A program made the translations under genes and the position numbers. The notes under the pieces are model-generated. The model saw nothing but the letters and a program-made list of their open reading frames with translations, was not told the DNA's origin and made no database searches. A stretch of DNA of 64,000 bases from the NCBI GenBank assembly GCA_963565915.1, contig OY751489.1:620001-684000 (forward strand), given 5' to 3'. This stretch comes from Entoloma clypeatum (Eukaryota > Basidiomycota > Agaricomycetes > Agaricales > Entolomataceae). Below are positions 54,780 through 64,000 of this stretch, piece after piece. Every line of letters begins with the position of its first letter. Position 1 is the stretch's first letter.

Positions 54780-55593
54780 AACATTGGAGCTTCATCAGAG
54801 TCCATTGGAGGTTGGACGTAGGACTGAGACTGGAGCGGAACGACGAAGGGGAGGGACGTGGCTTCAATGTATGTATTGCGCCGCCGTTGTTGGATAAGGT
54901 GTCCCAATTTCAGGAGGTTGGAGGAGAGGTTGGAGGTGTGGAGGTTCTCAGAGAGATCTCGGTGAGGGATACACTGACGTGGAAGTGGTCGGACGATGTC
55001 GGAGTTGTGACGCAGACACAGTACTTGCATTGCCCAGATGCCCGTTGATCTGGGTGAAGATAGTATCCACTACTCATGGGAAGGGGGGGGAAGTGTATAT
55101 GGAGACGGACTTGCGAGACCATCCTGACGTGGTGAACCGCCTTTGCTTCTTTTGGCGGGCCTGAGAAGCGGTGGGCAAGGTGGGCTGAATAGCAGCCGTG
55201 GCTTGCTATAGGGCAATGGTGGTGGTGGCAGGAAACGTCTTGGCCATGGCGACCAGAGTTTCCTGCTGTGCATCTGCAGCAGACTTCCGTTTCTTAGAGA
55301 CGGAGGTCCAGGGTTGGGCTGCAGCTACAACTGCAGGTGGAGGGGCCCAAGCAGAGCTGGCGAGGCTGGAGGGCTGTCGCTTTGCTGGGGGTGGAGGGAC
55401 AGGATGGGACAGGAGTTTGGTGGCCGGAGGCTCCAGCAGATGCAGACATGCGTGGAGTGGGTTTGGCTGTCTTCTTAAAAGAGGGCAACTTCTTAGGGGG
55501 CGGCGGAGGTTTGGGGTCCTTCGCTGCTACGATGTTTTCAGGGGCAGACATGAATGCCGCAACCTCTGGAATCTTGATGAGGTGATCAATTAA
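54780..55593 (-). pseudogene. Possible retroelement ORF remnant (K/P-rich)
   Basis: Minus-strand frames read M-S-A-P-E-N-I-V-A-A-K-D-P-K-P-P-P-P-P-K-K then S-K-K-R-K-S-A-A-D-A-Q-Q-E-T-L-V-A-M-A-K and R-R-F-T-T-S-G-W-S-R-K-S-V-S-I, in different frames between 55551 and 55060. The style recalls the first ORF of fungal non-LTR elements, but this is a guess; frameshifts make it non-functional. Confidence 0.25.
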
Positions 55594-56079
55594 GATGCCA
55601 AGTCCAGTGAGACAAGCACTGGAGGGGTCTCCTCCCCCGGTGTACTTGGAGAGCGCTCCAACATCTGCAAGAGTGTGGATGAGGGAGGCTATAGCGGTGC
55701 AGAGCTGGTCTGCAGTGGAGCGGTTGATAGACCTGTTCTGGGATGCGGTTAGTGATGGACAGGGGTATCCCGCAGGTAAAAAAAATCATGCCCTTACCCT
55801 TACCCTCAAGAAACCGTGCCCCTCACCAAGGGTAAGGAAACGGTGACACCCCTTGGTGCTACGCATCCTGCCTGTGTGCCATCGCAGACCTCCGCATGTT
55901 CATGGGGGTGCACGTGCGACCCCCTCCTCACATGCGCATCACCTCACGTCCCAGTGCCCTCATGTATTGCATCCATCCGGTCATGACCTCCCAGCCCACC
56001 TCCTCCTCTCTGGCCACTGCCTTCGCCTCCCGCGCCATTTGGCGGACAGGTAGGTGGTCGCAGTGGGCGAGTATATAAT

Positions 56080-56745
56080 GGTGGGCAGTGGTTGGGCACG
56101 AGTCGACACCGTTGGGCATGCGTGAGGGCCATTGGGCACGAGTCAAGGTCGTTAGGTGTGAGTTGATGTCGTTGGACGTGAGTGGCGGCAGTTGGGCGCG
56201 GAGGGGGGCTGTTGGGCATATGGAGGGAGGTTGTTATGCATGAGTGGTGGCAGTTGGGCATGAGTCGACGCCGCTGGGCATGAGTGAAGGCTGTTGTGCA
56301 AGAAGGGGGGCCGTTGGACATGAGGGGGGGGGTTGTTGGGTGTGAAGTGAGGTCGTTGGGTGCAAATGGAGGTTGTTGGGCAAGAAGGGAGGTTGTTGGG
56401 CATGAAGGGAGGTCGTTTGACATGAAGGGAGGTTGTTGGGCAAGAAGAGAGGTCATTGGGCATGGGTGAAGGCCGTTGGACAAGAAGGAGGGCTGTTGGG
56501 CATCAGTATCAGCTGTTGAGTGTGACGAGAGGTCGTTCAGTGCGAGTTGAGGTCGTTGGGCACAAGTGAGGGCCGTTGGGCACAAAGGGGGGCCGTTGGG
56601 CACATGTCAAGATTGTTGGCATGAGTTGATGCCATTGGGCATGAGTGAGGGCCGTTGGGCATGAGTAGTGGCTGTTGGGTGCAAAGGGAGGTTGTTGGGC
56701 GCGAGTGGCGGCAGTTTAGCATGAAATGTGGCCGTTGGAAGGACA
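56080..56745. repeat. GTTGGGCATGAG minisatellite
   Basis: About 35 degenerate copies of an 18-21 bp unit of the form GTTGGGCATGAGTGAGGGCC (variants GTTGGGCAAGAAGGGAGGTT and GTTGGGCACGAGTCAAGGTC). Long frames on the minus strand here (P-T-T-S-L-L-A-Q-Q-P-P) simply translate the repeat. Confidence 0.85.
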
Positions 56746-56853
56746 TCTGGGTGGGAGGAGAAAAGTGTCGATCACTTAAACAATGATCAACTTCAACTTG
56801 TTGATTGTTGATTGTTTGGCTCAACCAAATATCATGTGCCCAAACCTGTCCGA

Positions 56854-57241
56854 TGTTATGGACTTACCGGTTTGTATGTTACGCACTTTTCCCTTGCATT
56901 GTACCTTCATTATTTCTTTGACTCATCGGACCGCTTATTCATTTACCTTTACTCTACCATTCTCCTTTAGTATACTTTGCTCCTGTGCTGACTCGCACTC
57001 CGCAGTAGGGATTACTCAGTCCGCAGTCATCTGACTCACTTCGCACTGCCTTTCCGCAGTTACTGACTCATCCGCACTGCCTTCTGCAGCTACTGACTCA
57101 CTCGCTACCGCTCGTAGCCAGTACTATATAAACCCCATGTACCATAGCTACATTCCTTAGATTTAGCAATCACTTTGCTCTTCGCCTTTCCACTTCCTGC
57201 ATACTCTGCCCGAACCTTGGAACGGTTTGTTAAGCATAACA
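56854..57241 (+). repeat. Gypsy 5' LTR
   Basis: 388 bp with a TATATAAACCCC box near 57124 and repeated ACTGACTCA/CGCACTGCC motifs upstream of it (56990-57115) that may be promoter elements. Confidence 0.9.
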
Positions 57242-57343
57242 AGTTGCTAAATCTCGTTAGGTTCGCCCAGAGCGAAGAGAGCAACTACCAGACGAGTCAA
57301 GACGTCGCGCTTCTTTGAAGACTTTACCAGTAACCCATTCAGC

Positions 57344-58896
57344 ATGCCAGAAGCCCGACAGGAGGAGCTAAGTCCTCGAGACAGTATCAATTTTACACTC
57401 ATCCAGCAGTACATCGAATCGGAGATCCGTCGCATCCTACAGCAGGTGCTTGACGAAGAACTAGACAACGACGAGCATCGCCCCCATGGCAAGATAGCAG
57501 AGAGCATCCATCTTGCTTGGCAACACCAGATTGCGCGTTACAACGCCCAACAGAACGAACTCAAAAGCTTTCGCGTTCAAGAAGGACCTCAGACAGGTCG
57601 GATCACAGAGATCAGAGAGTTTATCGGTGTCCAGACAACCGTTATCAGAAGATTGATTAGGACGCTCACATCGAGACGTCCCAGAGCCACATCATCACGT
57701 CTTACTCGAAGCAGCAGATCTACGCCCACTTCACCACCGAAGAACAACAGACTGAGTACAACCGCTGGGCACGAAACGAGAGACTTGACCCCTTCTCGAG
57801 ACCAACAGATGCGCAGGAACAGAGATTCCTTAGAGATTTACAGAGGAAATACTCTGAACGTTTTGCCACCGATTCCGCCAATGAGTCCCCTGACAAATTT
57901 ACTTTTGACTCCGCGCAGTCAGATATCGAACAGACGCCTAGAACAGGGACTCATTTTCAATCCTTACCTGTATCCCGAACCCCATCTTCATCCCAACAAC
58001 CCGACTCCTCTTCTCCTCCGCAGACTCTAAACATGGCAGAAGCTCCGGCTGTACAAACAATGGATACATCCAAGATCATCAAGGATCCTGGGATGTTCAA
58101 GGACAGATACACCTTTGATGAGTGGTGGAAAGCCACCAAACTATACATCAGGTTCCAAAAGAGCCTCACAGACGATCAGAAGATTCTTGCGGTAATATCC
58201 CGCATGATGGAAGGGTCCAGCAGGCACTGGGCCAGTAACAAGTTAGACGCTCTTGCCGTTGACAACGAGAACATCACCTGGCTAGGTTTTTCCGATGATA
58301 TCGCCACACGATTCTCCATCGCCAACAAGTCGGTCGCTGCCAAAGCGAGACTCGAAGTCCTGAAACAAGAGAAACGCACTGTTGATGAATTCTTGGATGA
58401 ATTTGAAGAACTCTTGAAACTGTCAAACCTTGGCGAAGAAACTGGGAAATACATCCTAGAGAAAAACGTCAACCGCAGAATCTCTGAACAAGTGGCCAGC
58501 GATGGCAAGACGTACACCGATTACGCAAAGGAGATCCGAAACAAGGGACGACAGATGGAAGGACACACACTGGTCATCTGAGGTAGCGGCGACATGCGCA
58601 CCGGATCGGGTACCACTTATGGTGGTCAGGGCAAGGCCATGGAGATTGACAAAGCAGGAGTAGCCTGTTGCTACAACTGTCAACGCTTCGGTCATCTGGC
58701 TAAAGACTGTAGCGCTCCAAAGAAGAAAGATGGTCGCAAGTGTTTCAACTGTGACCAAGAAGGCCATATCGCGCGCAACTGCCGCAAGCCGAAGAACTCC
58801 GGAAGGATTAGGAAGGTGTCCGAGGAAGATGCCGAGAATGATGAAACCACAATCTTAGAAGCCGACGAGAAGGATTTTCCCGAAGGGTCCGATTAA
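57344..58896 (+). pseudogene. Gypsy Gag with two CCHC zinc knuckles, broken
   Basis: The frame at 57344-58030 (helical, Q/R-rich) ends in TAA. A second at 58033-58581 holds the Gag core (F-D-E-W-W-K-A-T-K-L-Y-I, then V-D-E-F-L-D-E-F-E-E-L). An in-frame TGA at 58579-58581 separates it from 58594-58896, which has C-Y-N-C-Q-R-F-G-H-L-A-K-D-C and C-F-N-C-D-Q-E-G-H-I-A-R-N-C, two perfect C-x2-C-x4-H-x4-C knuckles. Gag would package element RNA; the stop prevents a full product. Confidence 0.8.
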
Positions 58897-58937
58897 ACGA
58901 CGCTAAGTCGCGACCCTTATCTATTAAACGGACTTGC

Positions 58938-60291
58938 TTGCCTTGTATGACTGCAGACAATAGAACCTATGTCATCCCTGCCAAGCGAGCCGCTGCGTCA
59001 ACTAAGATTGTGAAGGGAGATAAACGTCTGAAAAGACGAGAAATCAGGCTGTTAGCGCAGCTCAAAACACGACGAGGACCAAAGGTTATCCGACCTGAGG
59101 TTGACAGCGGATGTGAACACACATGCATCCATCCAGAATAGTACATGAACAGAACCTCCCCACGCGAGGAATACCGCCCATAGCAATTCTAAATGCGGAT
59201 GGATCACCCAATCGACAACAGAAAGCAAGCCAACTTGCCGAAGTCAAACTGGATTTGGGAGCACATCAGGAAACCATGGAAGCAATGGTACTGGACATTG
59301 GGAGGATGGACATGCTCTTGGGACATGACTGGTTGGTACACCACAACCCCACAATCAATTGGACAACCAGCGCGGTAACATTTAACCGGTGCCCAACAAC
59401 ATGTCGAACCAAACACTCGGATTTTAGGATTAACCTTAATGGTCGCAAACACTGGGTTCGCATGGTTGAGGTGTGCGACAAAGATGCACCCAAAAAGTCG
59501 GATCAGAAATGGAAGCCTGGAGACCCTATTTTGGAAGCTGTCACTCCCACACCACCTCCCACAACCAAACGACCCTCATATGTTGAACGATTTGCTCATC
59601 TTTTCGAGAAAGAGAACTTTGACAAGATCCCAAAGGAGAGGGAATGGGACCATGGTATCGAACTTACACTGGACGCACCAAAGGAACTAGGGGGAAATAC
59701 ATATCCCATGACACAAAAAGAACAAGAGGAATTGGACGCATTCATCGACGAGGGTCTAGCAACTGGAAAGATCCGCCCATCCAAATCCCCTTATGCCTCC
59801 CCTTGCTTCTTCATCAACAAGAAGGATGGCTCCAAATGATTGGTACAAGATTACCACATGGTCAACAAATTTACGGTCAAGACAAGTTCCCACTCCCACG
59901 CATCTCCAACCTCTTGGATGTGCTGAAAGATGCAGTCTACTTCAATAAAATGGACATCATGTGGGGCTATAACAACGTCCAGATTAAGGAGGGCGATGAA
60001 TGGAAAGCAGCCTTCCTCACCAGTCGAGGATTGTTCGAACCATTGGTCATGTTTTTCGGCCTTTGCAACTCCCCGGGAACGTTCTCTCGAATGATGGCTA
60101 GTCTATTCTGGGACCAGATCCGCTGACGTATCTGCGTGATCTACATGGATGACATTGTGGTTATTGGTAAAACCAAGGAAGAACTCGCGCAAAACACCAA
60201 AGAAATCCTACAGATCCTATCGGACAATGATTTGTTCCTAAAGGAGAAGAAGTGTTTATGGGAAAGAGAACACGTGGGAACCTCGGACTAA
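58938..60291 (+). pseudogene. Gypsy Pol remnant: protease and partial reverse transcriptase
   Basis: The protease site V-D-S-G-C-E-H-T is at 59100-59125, and L-L-G-H-D-W-L-V-H-H-N-P follows near 59315-59350. RT begins I-R-P-S-K-S-P-Y-A-S-P and F-I-N-K-K-D-G-S-K, where TGA at 59837 interrupts. A one-base shift near 59878, a stop at 60124, then V-I-Y-M-D-D-I-V-V (RT catalytic motif) near 60138-60165 follow. The frame ends at about 60291, before the RNase H domain. At least four lesions make it dead. Confidence 0.8.
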
Positions 60292-60477
60292 CGTCCAGAA
60301 CGCTCAAAACCTGATCCGTGATTTCCATCGGCAAAACCCGTCACGTCCACGATAAAAGACAACCGTTGAAATCAGCAACAGCATCGACGTCATCAGTCAA
60401 AAACCCATCGAGTTCTCCACTCCGTCTTCAATATAGCTACTCCATTCTTCCTCTATCTCTCCAACATCCTCCGCACC

Positions 60478-60846
60478 ATGTCCACCGCCACCGTCACCAC
60501 CACATCCACTGAAACCAACCCCGCCATCACTGCCCTCATGGGTGAAGCCCTCTCCATGAGAGACCAGATCCACGCGCTAGAAGCCTCGCTCGCCGACATC
60601 CTGCATCGACAGATGCACATCTGCCTCCATTCTTTATCCGACCTCCCCGTCGCACCAACCCCCAAAGAAAAACAAATCCTCGGGAACTACACCTGTATGC
60701 TGGTCATTGAAAACCGGCGCATCCGACTAGCCGTCCGGAGTCTCGAGCTCGCCGTCGCCATCAATGAAGAGCTAATAGACGATTGGAGCCTCAAGGAGAA
60801 TGGCTCCTGGCCAAACAACGATGATGCCGGAGGATGGGGACAATGA
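60478..60846 (+). CDS. Intact 122-residue ORF between pol remnant and 3' LTR
   Basis: Starts at an ATG in a good context (CACCATGTC) and runs unbroken to TGA although all neighbouring frames are decayed. The protein begins with T/S-rich sequence and continues with a helical, coiled-coil-like stretch (A-L-M-G-E-A-L-S-M-R-D-Q-I-H-A-L-E-A-S-L). It has a C-terminal N-N-D-D-A-G-G-W-G-Q. No family recognised. It occupies the place where integrase should be, so it may be a captured host gene or an accessory ORF of the element family. Confidence 0.45.
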   Translation: MSTATVTTTSTETNPAITALMGEALSMRDQIHALEASLADILHRQMHICLHSLSDLPVAPTPKEKQILGNYTCMLVIENRRIRLAVRSLELAVAINEELIDDWSLKENGSWPNNDDAGGWGQ

Positions 60847-60880
60847 CTCTGTGAGGACACAGAGCTTGAGGAGGGGAACA

Positions 60881-61227
60881 TGTTACAGACTTACCGGTTT
60901 GTATGTTACGCACTTTTCCCTTGCATTGTACCTTCGTTATTTCTTTGACTCATCGGACCGCTTATTCATTTACCTTTACTCTACCATTCTCCTTTAGTAT
61001 ACTTCGCTCCTGCGCTGACTCGCACTCCGCAGTCGTCTGACTCACTTCGCACTGCCTTTCCGCAGTTACTGACTCATCCGCACTGCCTTCCGCAGCTACT
61101 GACTCACTCACTACCGCTCGTAGCCAGTACTATATAAACCCCAGGGATTTAGCAATCACTTTGCTCTTCACCTTTCCACTTCCTGCATACTCTGCCCGAA
61201 CCTTGGAATGGTTTGTTAAGCATAACA
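60881..61227 (+). repeat. Gypsy 3' LTR
   Basis: 347 bp; same ends as the 5' LTR, two internal deletions and several base changes, consistent with an older insertion than the copia element. Confidence 0.9.
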
Positions 61228-61232
61228 TCCGA

Positions 61233-62200
61233 AAGGGTACGGGTTTTCAGAGGGTGAGAAATTCTGACCCTCACCCTTATCCTCCCTCACCCTTCCCCAA
61301 AACCCTGAGGTTTTGTGTACCCTTGTCCATCACTAGACGTGATCCAGGTGACCAAGTCCTTGACAGAGGCTATGGAAGTGAGGGCGGCATGCACGTAGTG
61401 ATAACAAGTCAAGAAGCGATGCCTTGGCCTGACCACGGTGCCATGCAACAGCTGGATTTGTCCCATCAAGGTTGCCATATTTGGGTTGGTTGGACATGGC
61501 TGGGAATTTTGGATTGCTTTGAAGGTATGTGGCGCTTTTTTGATTGTTTGGGTGAGTGCTTGGGGATAGCCTGGCAAACAAGCAAGGGCAGAAGGTCTGA
61601 GCATGATAAGACATTGTACCACCAGACAAGCAAGGGCCGGAGGTTGGAGCACCATAACACATTGCATAAAGTATTACCTTAGTGCCCACAAGCAAGGGCC
61701 GCAGGTTGGAGCGCCATTACACATTGCGTAAAGTATTACCTTAGTGTCCCACAAGTGAGGGCCGCAGGTCTGAGCGCAATAACACATTGCATCAAGTGTT
61801 ACTATTCCACCAGACAAGCAAGGGCTGGAGGTTGGAGTGCCATAACACATTGCATAAATAGTTGCTATTCAGCAAGCCTTTGGCAAGTGCAATGGAGGTT
61901 AAAGAGAATCTGGGAGGGCAGCAGGTCTGGACACCATAAAACATTGTGTAAAGTATTACTATCAGATATGTTAGACCAGCAAGCCTTTGGTGAGCACAAC
62001 AGAGATTAAAGAGAATTTGCGAGCCTTGGTGAGTGCAAAATAAACAGATACATACCTCCAGTGAGCCTTGGTGAGCACAACTGAGATTAAATGGATCTGC
62101 AAGCAATGCTCACTGCTGTAGCAAGCACAGGTTAATAAGCTCATCTATGACAAGTGGGAGGGGGGGGGGGTTGATGACTAAGATTGGTCAGAACTGACTA
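61233..62200. repeat. Helitron-related satellite block
   Basis: About 61430-61560 matches 39280-39380 (CATATTTGGGTTGGTTGGAC); 61590-61860 holds diverged copies of the 63-bp satellite. At 62105-62150 there is a degenerate Helitron 3' end (CACAGGTTAATAAGCTCATC) followed by CTATGACAAGTGGGAGGGGG, a worn version of the unit junction. It is an older relative of the array at 31.5-52.6 kb, separated by the gypsy insertion. Confidence 0.65.
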
Positions 62201-62329
62201 AGACTCTGTCCAGCAACATCACCAGGTGGTGGTGCCTAAAATTTTCTATATGAAATACTTTGTATCTTTCTCAAAGATACACCCAAAGAAAAGAGGATTC
62301 CTCTTTCACAATGGATTTTTCCTCCAGAA

Positions 62330-63434
62330 AAACATACCAGTGTCAGGAGTGTCAAGGGCTCACTGGAGGCATGAAGAGGAGATGGCTCTGCTTCAATCCC
62401 TCGTTGATGATTCTTCCAAGGCTGGTGATGGTAAAAACTTCAAGACCCCTCAATTCCACACCGCCTCTGAGCACATCCACAAGCTCATCCCCAATAAACC
62501 TATCAAGACCATTGATGCCTGCAAAGTGAAATACAGAGGTGTATGTATTATTTAACTTATCCACGACACATCTATTGTTGTACACTTTCTTTTAGTTGAA
62601 GAAAACCTATTTTCTCATCTGCAAAATCCACTCAAACTCAGGTTGGACATGGAGTGATGAGACAGGAGCAAGTATCACCCTCGCCCAGCAGGGTTCTTGG
62701 GATGAGTTCACAGCACATAACAAAGGGTGTGGCCCCTTCCGAAATTGTGGCTGGCACCTTTTGGAACTTTTTGACCAGCTCACCCCATCAACTGCTTCTG
62801 GCACTCATGTCTACCATGCCTCTCAAGGGGATCCTTCCTGCGATGATGAACCTCAAGGACTCTTGCGATGCCCAGAGCCCGATTCAAATGATGAGGAGCC
62901 TAGTCAGCCCACTGGTGATAATGACGATGACGACAATGGCGATGGCGATGGCGATGGCGATGGCGATGATGAGATACCAGTAAAATTGCATTCTATATAC
63001 TTCTCTTTCGTCCTACTCATACTTTCTAGGAAACACCATTCACACCAATGCCATTGTCCACCCGCAAACAACCTGCTACCACAATCCTTCTTGCCCGCGC
63101 ACCTTCGAAGACTTCCCATATTTCAGCATCTACTCATGCTCCAACAGGTGCCCAAGCTATAATAGATGTTTCACACAACATGTCATGCTGCAACGATATC
63201 ATTGAGACTGCTTTTGCTCCTTGTAATGCAGGGCTTCCACCAACCCCAATTCACAAGTGCAATGCTACTACCAGGGCTCAGGAGATTGAGGTTGATTTAT
63301 CAGATGATGATCTATGTTCTTTGGTTGATCTCTTTGAGGTTGATGTTGCAGCTGCCAAGTCATATATGTCAATTGTCAAGGACTCTCTCCATAAAAAGTG
63401 GGTTTCACAAAAGTTAGAGCAACTTCTTCCATAG
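62330..63434 (+). CDS. Myb/SANT-like DNA-binding protein of a PIF/Harbinger element (spliced)
   Basis: The first exon, ending at a GTATGT donor near 62541, reads H-W-R-H-E-E-E-M-A-L-L-Q-S-L-V-D then N-F-K-T-P-Q-F and I-D-A-C-K-V-K-Y-R-G. The second, from 62596, reads L-K-K-T-Y-F-L-I-C-K-I-H-S-N-S-G-W-T-W-S-D-E. This is the fungal Myb/SANT-like domain with a regular spacing of Trp. An acidic D-G-D-G repeat (62938-62966) precedes a third exon from about 63030 to TAG 63432. Such proteins are the second component of PIF/Harbinger transposons and bind the transposon ends with the transposase, which here lies convergently downstream. The N-terminus is unclear: the ATG at 62311 is out of frame with the domain, so a frameshift or missing exon is possible. 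Confidence 0.65.
62938..62966 (+). repeat. GGCGAT hexanucleotide repeat
   Basis: Five copies of GGCGAT (one with a variation at the edge) encoding Asp-Gly pairs inside the Myb-like gene. Confidence 0.8.
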
Positions 63435-63478
63435 ATTCCTTGTACTATGTCAAAGATAATTCAGACATGGGTCTCCCT

Positions 63479-64000
63479 CTACTGCTCCCACTCTCGTTGC
63501 TCCCTCTCATGCAACTCTGCACAATAATCATCCCACATTTGTTGGGCAATTTGGTCCCTCCTGTTCTTCACCCTTTCCTTTTCAGCAGCTGTGATAGTAC
63601 ACCCTGCAAGCATACCAAAATTGTGCTCTTCATCTGGAAGTGATCTGGGATTTGGATCACAATTTGCTTCATCTTCAAGCGAGGGAGGAAAATCTGCAAC
63701 TTCTTGCAAGTCATGTTCGAGAATAAATTTGTGAATTGCAGCCAGTGCCAGAGGAATTTTAGCTTGGATATCTATGGTATACTCAGGAACATGGGTCAGA
63801 ATTTCAAATCTCTTCTTCCATACCCCAAAAATGTGCTCAACAACATTGCGAAGATTGAAGAGTTCTTCTTGAGTTTTGGGGCTTGAATAGAACCATCAGG
63901 GATGTACTCCATAGCCATGGATATAAAAAATCTCACTGACTATCAGCACGACCCCATTCTGCAAGGTAATAGCACTTTCCTTGGTACAGAATAAGAAGTG
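63479..64000 (-). CDS. PIF/Harbinger transposase, C-terminal part (cut by window edge)
   Basis: Minus-strand frame reads E-E-L-F-N-L-R-N-V-V-E-H-I-F-G-V-W-K-K-R, then F-E-I-L, P-E-Y-T-I-D-I-Q-A-K-I-P-L-A-L-A-A-I-H-K-F-I. It ends in a charged tail (E-R-E-Q-R-E-W-E-Q) at 63479. N-L-R-x-x-V-E-x-I-F-G-V-x-K-x-R-F is the block around the third catalytic acid of DDE_Tnp_4 transposases. An intron probably lies near 63890-63950 (GTCAGTGAG donor), with W-G-R-A-D upstream of it. The N-terminal two thirds are outside the window. Confidence 0.75.

Larger units (their letters stand above)
56854..61227 (+). mobile_element. Degenerate Ty3/gypsy LTR element, pol truncated
   Basis: LTRs at 56854-57241 and 60881-61227 start TGTTA and end CATAACA. 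Target duplication TCCGA is at 56849-56853 and 61228-61232. The right LTR lacks two short segments of about 20-25 bp present in the left. A purine tract GAGGAGGGGAACA precedes the right LTR. The internal 3.6 kb holds gag, a zinc knuckle, protease and part of reverse transcriptase, all with stops or frameshifts. RNase H and integrase are absent. Confidence 0.9.

Noticed and set aside
55944..56603. 219-codon minus-strand frame with P-T-T-S-L-L-A-Q-Q-P repeats
   Set aside because: Translation of the GTTGGGC minisatellite, with no start context or non-repeat domain.

Overview
The window looks like nuclear DNA from a mushroom-forming basidiomycete (Agaricomycete). Protein genes carry many 40-70 nt GT-AG introns. 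The recognisable families are typical of wood- or litter-decaying agarics: an AA14 copper monooxygenase, GH12 endoglucanases and a DUF6533-type membrane protein. More than half of the window is transposable elements. I saw no rRNA, tRNA or CRISPR. All calls rest on reading the sequence and on remembered family motifs; no database search was run.

Layout: (1) 0-4 kb: a GNAT acetyltransferase and a multi-intron DUF6533-like membrane protein, both on the minus strand. (2) 3.98-13.31 kb: a Mutator-like (MULE/SWIM) transposon with 29-bp terminal inverted repeats and a 10-bp target duplication. Its last coding exon is split by a young, intact Ty1/copia element (7045-12835; 5-bp target duplication; LTRs differ at one base). 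(3) 13.3-22.5 kb: host genes. These are a small membrane-protein candidate, an RRM+YTH m6A-reader gene, two tandem IFI6/ISG12-like genes, a small gene whose intron contains an 796-bp hAT-like non-autonomous element, and a RING-finger gene. (4) 22.9-31.0 kb: a carbohydrate-active gene cluster with one GPI-anchored AA14 LPMO (12 exons, two of them 9 and 11 nt) and three GH12 paralogues, one inverted and two tandem. The three GH12 copies differ in the state of the same intron. (5) 31.5-52.6 kb: five Helitron units in direct head-to-tail array. Two carry the Rep-helicase gene, one of these with a single nonsense codon. The others are a satellite-filled unit, a truncated chimera and a 3'-truncated unit. 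(6) 52.6-64 kb: transposon debris, a GTTGGGC-rich minisatellite, a degenerate Ty3/gypsy element (56854-61227) that lost RNase H and integrase, a satellite block related to the Helitron array, and part of a PIF/Harbinger element (Myb/SANT-like gene plus convergent transposase running off the right edge).

Functionally, the host genes point to plant cell-wall attack (AA14 oxidising xylan-type substrates, GH12 cutting xyloglucan or beta-glucan) and to mRNA regulation (YTH reader). The rest records several rounds of transposition: MULE insertion, then copia into the MULE, rolling-circle amplification of Helitrons in tandem, and duplication of GH12 genes beside the array.
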